Shown: positions 8,866 through 15,997 of the stretch, in pieces
How the letters are laid out: every line of letters starts with the position of its first letter
How positions within the stretch are numbered: position 1 is the first letter of the stretch
Origin: Comamonas phosphati
Lineage (GTDB): Bacteria > Pseudomonadota > Gammaproteobacteria > Burkholderiales > Burkholderiaceae_C
Direction of reading: 5' to 3'
Length of the DNA stretch: 46,499 nt
Assembly (NCBI RefSeq): GCF_014637085.1
Contig: NZ_BMEU01000029.1
Coordinates: 1 to 46,499, forward strand
Made by a program: the position numbers and the translations under genes
Notes under the pieces: generated by a model
The model's input: only the letters and a program-made list of their open reading frames with translations
Databases searched by the model: none
What the model was told of the DNA's origin: nothing

Positions 8866-9782
8866 TGCCGGGTCAGGAATTGCAGCCGGCAGCACCGTCG
8901 GCATTGCCGCCGTTCGAGCAGTTGGGCCTGATCGGCTGCGGCCTCATGGGCGGCTCGTTCGCCCTGGCCCTGAAGAAGGCGGGCCTGGTCAAGCGCGTGG
9001 TCGGCTACAGCAAGTCGCCCTCCACCACCGAGCGCGCACGCCAGCTGGGCGTGATCGACGTCGAAGCGCCCTCGGCCCTGCTGGCCGCCGCCGGTGCCGA
9101 CCTGGTGCTGCTGGCCGTGCCCGTGGCTGCCACCGAGGCCACGCTCAAGTCCATCAAGCACCTGGTCACGCCCGGCATGATGATCATGGACGTGGGCTCG
9201 ACCAAGGCCGACGTGATCCAGGCCGCGCGCACGGCGCTGCGCGACCAGATCGGCAGCTTTGTGCCGGCCCACCCCATCGCGGGCAAGGAAGTGGCCGGCG
9301 TGGAGCATGCCGACGCCAATCTGTACCGCGGCGCGCAAGTCATTCTGACGCCTATCGAGCGCACGCTGACCGCGCACCTGGCCAAGGCAAAAATGCTGTG
9401 GCAGGCGCTGGGCTGCGACGTCAAGGCCATGTCGCCCGAAGCGCACGACAGCGCCCTGGCCACCGTGAGCCATCTGCCCCATCTGCTGGCTTTTGCCATG
9501 ATGCAAAGCGTGCTGAATCAGCCCAATGCCGACGAGGCGCTGAGCCTGGCCGGCCCGGGCTTTCGCGATTTCACGCGCATCGGCGCGGGCGACCCCCAGC
9601 TGTGGCGCGACGTGCTGCTGGCCAACCATGAGCAGGTACTGGCCCAGGCCCGGCATTTCCGCCAGGCGCTCGAGCAGTTGGAAACCATGATTGAGGCCGG
9701 CGACGGCCGGGGCCTGCAGGACCGCCTGACGCTGGCCAGCGCCGCGCGCGCGCAGTGGCGCATGGGCGAGCGCAAGGCCTGA
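8865..9782 (+). CDS. tyrA: Prephenate dehydrogenase
   Basis: 305 residues. The start at 8865 is chosen from the TGATG overlap with pheA; the frame is open further upstream but that would overlap pheA. The N-terminal Rossmann fold has GLIGCGLMGGSFALAL at about residues 18-33. Family motifs DVGSTKADV (residues 103-111), HPIAGKE and SHLPHLLAFAM follow. The enzyme converts prephenate to 4-hydroxyphenylpyruvate with NAD(P)+ for tyrosine synthesis. No chorismate mutase or ACT domain is fused, so it is the monofunctional type; arogenate use cannot be judged from sequence. Confidence 0.95.
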   Translation: MPGQELQPAAPSALPPFEQLGLIGCGLMGGSFALALKKAGLVKRVVGYSKSPSTTERARQLGVIDVEAPSALLAAAGADLVLLAVPVAATEATLKSIKHLVTPGMMIMDVGSTKADVIQAARTALRDQIGSFVPAHPIAGKEVAGVEHADANLYRGAQVILTPIERTLTAHLAKAKMLWQALGCDVKAMSPEAHDSALATVSHLPHLLAFAMMQSVLNQPNADEALSLAGPGFRDFTRIGAGDPQLWRDVLLANHEQVLAQARHFRQALEQLETMIEAGDGRGLQDRLTLASAARAQWRMGERKA

Positions 9783-9886
9783 GCGTTTTTTTGCATCCAG
9801 GGCAGCACGGGAAAGCACGGACAGCTATTCTTTGAGGAGCAACCTGCAGCCTGCACTGCCTTTTATTTCCGCCTTGTGGAATTGCC

Positions 9887-11959
9887 ATGTTCACCACCGA
9901 ATTCCTCGACCTGCCCGCACTGGACACCGCCCACGGCACCGTGAGCCTGCCCGGCTCCAAGAGCATTTCCAACCGCGTGCTGCTGCTGGCCGCACTGAGC
10001 CAGGGCACGACCGTCATCCACGATCTGCTGGACTCCGACGACACCCGCGTCATGCTGGCCGGACTCAAGCAGCTCGGCTGCCGCATTGCTCCCGATGCCG
10101 TCACGCCGGGCCAGGCCATAACAGTCACGGGCATAGCCGGCAAGCTCCCGGCGGACGCCGCGGCCACACTGTTCCTGGGCAACGCCGGCACGGCCATGCG
10201 CCCGCTGACCGCGGCCCTGGCCGTGCTGGGCGGCAGCTTCGAGATGACGGGCGTGCCGCGCATGTACGAGCGCCCCATCGGCGACCTGGTCGATGCGCTG
10301 CGCCAGCTGGGCTGCCGAATCGACTACCTGGGCGACACGGGCTTTCCGCCGCTCAAGATCGGCCAGCCCGACTTCAGCCAGTTCGGCCAGGCGCCCATCC
10401 AGGTGCGTGGCGACGTATCCAGCCAGTTCCTCACCTCGCTGCTCATGGCCCTGCCGCTGCAGGCCGGCCAGCGCGACATCGTCATCGAAGTCGTGGGCGA
10501 GCTGATCTCCAGGCCCTACATCCACATCACGCTGGAGCTGCTGTCGCGCTTCGGCATCGCCGTAAAGAACGAGAACTGGCAGCGCTTCGTGATTCCGGCC
10601 GGCAGCCGCTACCGGTCGCCCGGCGACATCCATGTCGAGGCCGATGCCTCGTCCGCCAGCTATTTCATTGCGCTGGGGGCCATCGCCACCGGCACGGCCG
10701 ACGAAGCGGATGCCGACAACGCAGCCGAGCGCAAGAGCATCCGAATCCTGGGCGTGGGCAAGGATTCGATCCAGGGCGACATCCGCTTCGTCGAGGCCGC
10801 CCAGGCCATGGGCGCCCAGGTCGAAAGCGGTCCCAACTGGCTGCAGGTTACGCGCGGAGAACCAGGCAAGGGTTGGCCGCTCAAGGCCATCGACCTGGAT
10901 TGCAACCACATCCCCGACGCCGCCATGACACTGGCCGTGATGGCTCTCTATGCCGACGGCACCACCACGCTGCGCAATATCGCCAGCTGGCGCGTGAAGG
11001 AAACCGACCGCATCGCCGCCATGGCCATCGAGCTGCGCAAGCTGGGCGCCACGGTGGAGGAAGGCGCGGACTATATCCGCATCACGCCCCCTGCCTCGAA
11101 GACCGATTGGCGGTCAGCAAGCATCCACACCTATGACGACCACCGCGTGGCCATGTGCTTCTCGCTGGCCGCCTTCAACCCGGCCAAGCTGCCCGTGCGC
11201 ATCGAAGACCCCAAGTGCGTGGCCAAGACCTTTCCCGACTATTTCGAGGCCTTGTTCTCGGTCTGCCAGACCGAGCGCGAGCACCTCCCCGTGATCTGCA
11301 TCGACGGCCCCACCGCCTCGGGCAAGGGCACGATTGCCGCGGAAGTCGCCAAGGCCCTGGGCTACCAGTTGCTGGACTCGGGCGCGCTCTACCGGATCAC
11401 GGGCCTGGCCGCATCGCGCGCCGGCCTGGCGCTGGACGAATCGAACGAGGAGACCATCGCCGAAATGGTGCTGGACATGCCCGTGCGCTTCGACGCGCAG
11501 CAGCGCGTGTGGCTGGGCGACGAAGACATCAGCCTGGCCATCCGCAGCGAAGAGGCCGGCATGAACGCCTCGCGCGTCTCCACCCTGCCCGCCGTGCGCA
11601 GCGCGCTGGTCGATCTGCAGCTGGCGTTCCAGACCCTGCCTGGCCTCGTGGCCGACGGCCGCGACATGGGCACGGTGATCTTTCCCCATGCGCCGCTCAA
11701 GGTCTATTTGTCGGCTTCGGCCCGATGCCGCGCCGAGCGCCGATATAAACAGTTGATTTCCAAAGGAATTTCAGCTAATATGTGCACCCTTTTGGCAGAC
11801 CTTGAGGCACGCGATGCGCGCGACATGCAGCGCGCCGCCGCTCCGCTCAAGCCCGCCGAAGATGCCCTGCAGCTCGACAGTTCCGAATTGACCATCGAAG
11901 AAGTGGTCGCCCAGGTGCTTTCGTGGTGGCAGGAACGCCAGCCGTTCGGCCGCGCCTGA
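9887..11959 (+). CDS. aroA-cmk: Fused EPSP synthase / cytidylate kinase
   Basis: One 690-residue frame joins two enzymes. Residues 1 to about 460 are 3-phosphoshikimate 1-carboxyvinyltransferase: PGSKSISNR with Lys25 near the start, the PEP-site [11 protein letters not shown] and the [14 protein letters not shown] segment near the end; the [10 protein letters not shown] sequence is of the glyphosate-sensitive class. Residues from about 470 are cytidylate kinase: P-loop [11 protein letters not shown] near 475, LLDSGALYR and [11 protein letters not shown]. The linker is very short ([10 protein letters not shown]). The fusion is known in Comamonadaceae, whereas other bacteria have aroA and cmk as neighbours. 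It couples chorismate synthesis with CMP/dCMP phosphorylation only by co-expression as far as known. A short AT-richer patch near 11745-11785 lies within the kinase part. Confidence 0.95.
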   Translation: MFTTEFLDLPALDTAHGTVSLPGSKSISNRVLLLAALSQGTTVIHDLLDSDDTRVMLAGLKQLGCRIAPDAVTPGQAITVTGIAGKLPADAAATLFLGNAGTAMRPLTAALAVLGGSFEMTGVPRMYERPIGDLVDALRQLGCRIDYLGDTGFPPLKIGQPDFSQFGQAPIQVRGDVSSQFLTSLLMALPLQAGQRDIVIEVVGELISRPYIHITLELLSRFGIAVKNENWQRFVIPAGSRYRSPGDIHVEADASSASYFIALGAIATGTADEADADNAAERKSIRILGVGKDSIQGDIRFVEAAQAMGAQVESGPNWLQVTRGEPGKGWPLKAIDLDCNHIPDAAMTLAVMALYADGTTTLRNIASWRVKETDRIAAMAIELRKLGATVEEGADYIRITPPASKTDWRSASIHTYDDHRVAMCFSLAAFNPAKLPVRIEDPKCVAKTFPDYFEALFSVCQTEREHLPVICIDGPTASGKGTIAAEVAKALGYQLLDSGALYRITGLAASRAGLALDESNEETIAEMVLDMPVRFDAQQRVWLGDEDISLAIRSEEAGMNASRVSTLPAVRSALVDLQLAFQTLPGLVADGRDMGTVIFPHAPLKVYLSASARCRAERRYKQLISKGISANMCTLLADLEARDARDMQRAAAPLKPAEDALQLDSSELTIEEVVAQVLSWWQERQPFGRA

Positions 11960-12055
11960 TTTTCAGGCACGGCCCTGCAGCTGGTGGTTTACCGGCCCTT
12001 GGTGCCAGGCGCTGCGAACTGCGGCCCGGCAGCAAGGTTTTTCACCTTTTGACCC

Positions 12056-12071
12056 GTGGGTGCGAACCCAC
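12056..12071 (+). promoter_or_regulatory. GNRA-capped hairpin in the rpsA leader
   Basis: GTGGGT and ACCCAC flank the tetraloop GCGA, forming a short perfect hairpin 74 bases before the rpsA start. No T run follows, so it is not a terminator. Ribosomal protein S1 represses its own mRNA in other bacteria; a role here is inference only. Confidence 0.35.
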
Positions 12072-12144
12072 AAACCTCCGCATCCAGTCATAAAAACGCT
12101 TGGCAATGGTGCCGACGGAAACCTGTTTGCGGGCAAGGAACTAC

Positions 12145-13830
12145 ATGTCTGAATCTTTTGCCGCCCTTTTTGAAGAGTCGTTGACACGCACCGAAATGCG
12201 TCCCGGCGAAGTCATCACCGCTGAAGTCGTGCGCGTTGAGCACAACTTCGTCGTGGTGAACGCTGGCCTGAAGTCGGAAGCCTATGTGCCAATCGACGAA
12301 TTCAAGAACGACCAGGGCGAAATCGAAGTCCAAGTGGGTGACTTCGTGTCGGTGGCCATCGGCTCCATCGAAAACGGCTACGGCGACACCATCCTGTCGC
12401 GCGACACCGCCAAGCGTCTGGCTTCCTGGCTGTCGCTCGAGAAGGCTCTGGAATCCGGCGAATTCGTGACCGGCACCACCTCCGGCAAGGTCAAGGGCGG
12501 CCTGACCGTTCTGGTCAACGGCATCCGCGCCTTCCTGCCCGGCTCGCTGATCGACACCCGCCCGATCAAGGACCTGACTCCCTACGAAAACAAGACGATG
12601 GAGTTCAAGGTCATCAAGCTGGACCGCAAGCGCAACAACGTGGTGCTGAGCCGCCGCGCCGTGGTCGAGGCTTCGATGGGCGAAGAGCGCGCCAAGCTGA
12701 TGGAAACCCTGAAGGAAGGCGCCATCGTCAACGGCGTGGTCAAGAACATCACCGAATACGGTGCGTTCGTGGACCTGGGCGGCATCGACGGCCTGCTGCA
12801 CATCACCGACATGGCATGGCGCCGCGTGCGTCACCCCTCCGAGGTGGTGCAGGCTGGCCAGGAAATCACGGCCAAGATCCTCAAGTTCGACACCGAGAAG
12901 AACCGCGTTTCGCTGGGTCTGAAGCAGATGGGCGACGACCCCTGGATGGGCGTGGCTCGCCGCTACCCCTCGGGCACGCGTCTGTTCGGCAAGGTCACCA
13001 ACATCGCCGACTACGGCGCTTTCGTGGAACTGGAACCCGGCATCGAAGGCCTGGTGCACGTTTCCGAAATGGACTGGACCAACAAGAACATTGCCCCCAC
13101 CAAGCTCGTCTCCCTGGGCGACGAAGTGGAAGTCATGGTTCTGGAGATCGACGAAGACAAGCGTCGCATCTCCCTGGGCATGAAGCAGTGCAAGGCCAAC
13201 CCCTGGCAGGAATTCGCCCAGAACACCAAGCGCGGCGACCGCGTGAAGGGCCCGATCAAGTCGATCACCGACTTCGGCGTGTTCGTGGGTCTGGCTGCCG
13301 GCATCGACGGCCTGGTGCACCTGTCCGACCTGTCGTGGAACGAAGCCGGCGAAGCCGCTGTCCGCAACTACAAGAAGGGCCAGGAAGTCGAAGCCATCGT
13401 GCTGGCCGTGGACGTCGAGCGCGAGCGCATCTCCCTGGGCATCAAACAGCTGGACAGCGATCCCTTCACCACGTTCACCACCGTGAACGACAAGGGCCAG
13501 ATCGTGACCGGCAAGGTCAAGACCGTGGACGCCCGCGGCGCTGAAATCGACCTGGGTGAAGACATCATCGGTTACCTGCGTGCTTCGGAAATCTCCATCG
13601 ACCGCGTGGAAGATGCGCGCTCCGTGCTGAAGGAAGGCGACGAAGTGACCGCCGTGGTGGTGAACGTGGATCGCAAGACCCGCAACATCCAGCTGTCCAT
13701 CAAGCAAAAGGACCACGCTGAACAGCAGACGGCCATGGCCTCCCTGTCGGCCCAGTCCTCCAAGGAAAACGCCGGCACGACCAGCCTGGGCGCCCTGCTG
13801 CGCGCCAAGCTGGACAACTCCGACAAGTAA
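12145..13830 (+). CDS. rpsA: 30S ribosomal protein S1
   Basis: 561 residues with six successive S1/OB-fold repeats (roughly residues 20-90, 105-175, 190-265, 275-350, 360-440, 450-525), each with the G-x-V-x-x-I-x-x-[YF]-G-[AV]-F-V pattern or a variant, for example [23 protein letters not shown] and [10 protein letters not shown]. The start [13 protein letters not shown] at 12145 is preceded by AAGGA; an upstream in-frame ATG at 12100 is not supported. S1 binds mRNA and recruits it to the 30S subunit. Base use in this gene is the strongly biased type of a highly expressed gene. The order cmk-rpsA-ihfB is conserved in proteobacteria. Confidence 0.98.
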   Translation: MSESFAALFEESLTRTEMRPGEVITAEVVRVEHNFVVVNAGLKSEAYVPIDEFKNDQGEIEVQVGDFVSVAIGSIENGYGDTILSRDTAKRLASWLSLEKALESGEFVTGTTSGKVKGGLTVLVNGIRAFLPGSLIDTRPIKDLTPYENKTMEFKVIKLDRKRNNVVLSRRAVVEASMGEERAKLMETLKEGAIVNGVVKNITEYGAFVDLGGIDGLLHITDMAWRRVRHPSEVVQAGQEITAKILKFDTEKNRVSLGLKQMGDDPWMGVARRYPSGTRLFGKVTNIADYGAFVELEPGIEGLVHVSEMDWTNKNIAPTKLVSLGDEVEVMVLEIDEDKRRISLGMKQCKANPWQEFAQNTKRGDRVKGPIKSITDFGVFVGLAAGIDGLVHLSDLSWNEAGEAAVRNYKKGQEVEAIVLAVDVERERISLGIKQLDSDPFTTFTTVNDKGQIVTGKVKTVDARGAEIDLGEDIIGYLRASEISIDRVEDARSVLKEGDEVTAVVVNVDRKTRNIQLSIKQKDHAEQQTAMASLSAQSSKENAGTTSLGALLRAKLDNSDK

Positions 13831-13842
13831 TCCACGTCAGCC

Positions 13843-13866
13843 GGTCGGCAGGCCTGCCTGCCGACC
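13843..13866 (+). repeat. Perfect hairpin after rpsA
   Basis: GGTCGGCAGG, a 4-base loop CCTG, and CCTGCCGACC form a perfect 10-bp hairpin starting 12 bases after the rpsA stop. No T run follows; it may protect the mRNA 3' end or act with the next hairpin. Confidence 0.6.
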
Positions 13867-13880
13867 GCTACGCGTCGAAG

Positions 13881-13912
13881 ACAGCGGGCGCCTTGTGCGC
13901 CCGCTGTTGTTT
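13881..13912 (+). terminator. Probable terminator or attenuator between rpsA and ihfB
   Basis: An 11-bp perfect GC-rich stem (ACAGCGGGCGC / GCGCCCGCTGT) with loop CTTGT is followed by TGTTT. The weak T run suggests partial termination, which would lower ihfB expression relative to rpsA. Confidence 0.6.
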
Positions 13913-13936
13913 CCACCTCCTAAATCTCGCCGTCCG

Positions 13937-14263
13937 ATGACCCGATCCGATCTCGTCGAAGAACTTGCCGCCCGGTTTGGCCAACTCAATCAGCGCGATG
14001 CCGAGCAGGCCGTCAAAACCATTCTGGACGCTGTGAGCGATGCCCTGGTGCACGGACACCGGATTGAAATCCGCGGTTTCGGCAGCTTCGCCATCAACCA
14101 CCGCCCGCCCCGCATCGGCCGCAACCCCCGCAGCGGCGAAGCCGTGCAAGTGCCCTCCAAGCGCGTACCCCATTTCAAGCCCGGCAAGGCCTTGCGCGAA
14201 GCCGTGGACGACCAGAGGCCTGCGGATGCTGCGGCGAATGCCTCTGCAGCCGACCAGGACTGA
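13937..14263 (+). CDS. ihfB: Integration host factor subunit beta
   Basis: 108 residues from the ATG at 13937 ([11 protein letters not shown], the family's usual start); the open frame upstream crosses the terminator and is not used. It is an HU/IHF-family DNA-bending protein that pairs with IHF-alpha. The [21 protein letters not shown] segment (residues about 47-67) is the DNA-binding arm with the prolines that intercalate in the minor groove, and [12 protein letters not shown] is the conserved C-terminal helix. A roughly 15-residue Ala/Asp-rich tail extends beyond the usual length. It follows rpsA as in most proteobacteria. Confidence 0.95.
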   Translation: MTRSDLVEELAARFGQLNQRDAEQAVKTILDAVSDALVHGHRIEIRGFGSFAINHRPPRIGRNPRSGEAVQVPSKRVPHFKPGKALREAVDDQRPADAAANASAADQD

Positions 14264-14318
14264 GCACCCTCAAGCGCCGCCTTGCGCAAACCGCCGCCGG
14301 TACCCGCGCGGTCTGACC

Positions 14319-14324
14319 TAAAAT
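14319..14324 (+). promoter_or_regulatory. Putative -10 element before lapA
   Basis: TAAAAT within ACCTAAAATCC lies 24 bases before the lapA start. It matches the block before gyrA and mrpA. A convincing -35 was not found. Confidence 0.35.
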
Positions 14325-14348
14325 CCTTCCCGACACACAAGGGGAAGC

Positions 14349-14693
14349 ATGAAATACCTGTTGTGGCTGCTCAAGGCAGCCATTTTTTTCACGCTGTTTG
14401 CCTTCGCGCTGAACAACCAGCAGGACGCAACCGTGCACTTTTTCTTTGGCACCACCTGGACCGCCTCCCTGGTGCTGGTGGTGCTGGCAGCCTTTGTCCT
14501 GGGCCTGATCGTGGGCGTGCTGGGCATGGTGCCGCGCTGGTGGAAGCACCGCGCCGCGGCCCGCGATGCCCAGGCAGCCGCCCAGACCCAGCAGGCGCAA
14601 GCCTCCTCCAGCGCCAAGGAAGCCACGGACGCCAGCGGCAGCCCGGCCTCCTCTTCTCCCGTTATCGTACCGAGCGACCTGCATGGAATTTAA
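14349..14693 (+). CDS. lapA: LapA-domain inner membrane protein
   Basis: 114 residues. Two transmembrane segments (about residues 5-20 and 38-62) are separated by a short NNQQDATVHFFFGTTWTA loop, the arrangement of the LapA (YciS) family. The cytoplasmic tail is Ala/Gln/Ser-rich and low in complexity. LapA partners LapB in controlling LPS synthesis through FtsH-mediated turnover of LpxC in E. coli. A good ribosome binding site (AAGGGGAAGC) precedes the ATG. The 3' end overlaps lapB by 11 bases, in line with a stoichiometric pair. Confidence 0.85.
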   Translation: MKYLLWLLKAAIFFTLFAFALNNQQDATVHFFFGTTWTASLVLVVLAAFVLGLIVGVLGMVPRWWKHRAAARDAQAAAQTQQAQASSSAKEATDASGSPASSSPVIVPSDLHGI

Positions 14694-15840
14694 TCTGACC
14701 TGGATCTTGCTGGGCCTGCCCGTCGCCTTTGTGCTGGGTTGGCAGGCCTCCCGCTGGGACTTGCGCCAGATGCGCGTCGACAACCGGCAGGCACCCAGAG
14801 CCTATTTCAAGGGCCTGAACTTTCTGCTCAACGAGCAGCAGGACAAGGCCATCGACGCCTTCATCGAAGCCGTGCAGAACGACCCCGATACCTCGGAACT
14901 GCACTTTGCCCTGGGCAATCTGTTCCGCCGCCGCGGCGAATACAACCGCGCCGTGCGCGTGCACGAGCATCTGCTGTCGCGCGGCGATCTCTCGCGCGGC
15001 GACCGCGACCGCGCCCAGCACGCGCTGGCCCAGGATTTTCTGAAGGCCGGCCTGCTGGACCGCGCCGAAGATGCCTTGCGCCGCCTGGAAGGCACGGCCT
15101 TCGAGGCCGAGGCGCGCCTGGCCCTGCTGGCCATTTACGAGCGCTCGCGCGACTGGAGCCAGGCCACCACCATCGCCAGCAAGATGCAGCAGGCCGGGCA
15201 AGGGGACTTCAGCATCCGCCTGGCCCACTATCTTTGCGAGGACGCCCAGACCCGCGCCACCCAAGGCCAGTTCGATGCGGCCCAGAAGCTGCTGGAGCAA
15301 GCCCTGTCCATCGCCCCCCAGGCCCCGCGTCCGCTGCTGGAACTGGCGCAACTGCAGCAGCGCTGCTCGCAGCCCGCCGAGGCGCTGTCCACGCTGGAAA
15401 GCCTGGCCCGCCAGGCCCCTGCCTCGCTGCCGCTGGCCGCCAATCTGCTCGTGGACCTGGCGCTGGCCACCGGACAGCATGCGCGCGTGCAGGAGCTGCT
15501 GGAGGCCCAGTACCGCAAGGCGCCGTCGCTGGACCTGCTGCAGGCGCAGGTCGCACTGGACCAGCAAACCCGGTTGCCCGAGGCGCCCGGCCGCGCCCGC
15601 CTGGTGCGGCATCTGGATCACGAACCCTCCCTGGTTGCCGCCGCCCAATGGCTGCGGGGCGAGACCCTGGCCGAAGAGCAATACCACCCCGCGGTGCAGA
15701 AGGCGCTGGATCATGCGGCCAAGCCGCTGACGCGCTACCGCTGCGCGGCCTGCGGCTTCGAGGCCCGCCAGCATTTCTGGCACTGCCCGGGTTGCCAGAG
15801 CTGGGACAGCTACCCGGCCCGGCGCGTGGAAGAGCTGTAG
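14683..15840 (+). CDS. lapB: Lipopolysaccharide assembly protein LapB
   Basis: 385 residues from the ATG at 14683. An N-terminal membrane anchor (FNLTWILLGLPVAFVLGWQAS) is followed by TPR repeats covering about residues 45-330 (for example DKAIDAFIEAVQNDPDTSELHFALGNLFRRRGE, a TPR pair) and a C-terminal rubredoxin-like zinc site, CAACG at about 353 and CPGC at about 369. This is the LapB/YciM layout and length (E. coli about 389). It links LpxC proteolysis by FtsH to LPS transport. It ends the rpsA-ihfB-lapAB cluster, with a strong terminator 24 bases after the stop. Confidence 0.95.
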   Translation: MEFNLTWILLGLPVAFVLGWQASRWDLRQMRVDNRQAPRAYFKGLNFLLNEQQDKAIDAFIEAVQNDPDTSELHFALGNLFRRRGEYNRAVRVHEHLLSRGDLSRGDRDRAQHALAQDFLKAGLLDRAEDALRRLEGTAFEAEARLALLAIYERSRDWSQATTIASKMQQAGQGDFSIRLAHYLCEDAQTRATQGQFDAAQKLLEQALSIAPQAPRPLLELAQLQQRCSQPAEALSTLESLARQAPASLPLAANLLVDLALATGQHARVQELLEAQYRKAPSLDLLQAQVALDQQTRLPEAPGRARLVRHLDHEPSLVAAAQWLRGETLAEEQYHPAVQKALDHAAKPLTRYRCAACGFEARQHFWHCPGCQSWDSYPARRVEEL

Positions 15841-15863
15841 CCAGTCTCCTGCCGAAATCCGCC

Positions 15864-15889
15864 AAGAGCTGCCCATGGCAGCTCTTTTT
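15864..15889 (+). terminator. Rho-independent terminator of lapAB
   Basis: A perfect 10-bp stem (AAGAGCTGCC / GGCAGCTCTT) with a 3-base loop is followed by TTT and then G. It closes the upstream supraoperon before the Mrp operon. Confidence 0.85.
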
Positions 15890-15894
15890 GATGG

Positions 15895-15936
15895 CAATTT
15901 ACCTTCTGCAATTGCAGTCAATCATCCACATATAGT
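15895..15936 (+). promoter_or_regulatory. Promoter region of the Mrp operon with palindrome CTGCAATTGCAG
   Basis: The perfect 12-base palindrome CTGCAATTGCAG (15906-15917) is followed after 13 bases by TATAGT (15931-15936), a good -10 candidate. CTGCAA of the palindrome could serve as a -35 with a 19-base spacer. The block from GCAATTTACCT to AGTCCAT is closely similar to the phasin promoter region at 31920-31970. CTGC-N4-GCAG fits the TGC-rich motif described for the PHB regulator PhaR in Paracoccus; binding here is inference. Confidence 0.45.
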
Positions 15937-15982
15937 CCATTAGATGCTCAGGTTTCCATAGCAGAAGAAAGCGGCTTGCCCC

Positions 15983-15988
15983 TAAAAT
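15983..15988 (+). promoter_or_regulatory. Second putative -10 element next to the mrpA start
   Basis: TAAAAT within CCTAAAATGG ends 9 bases before the mrpA ATG. A transcript from here would have a leader of only a few bases. No convincing -35 lies at the expected distance. Confidence 0.3.
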
Positions 15989-15997
15989 GGTTCGCCC

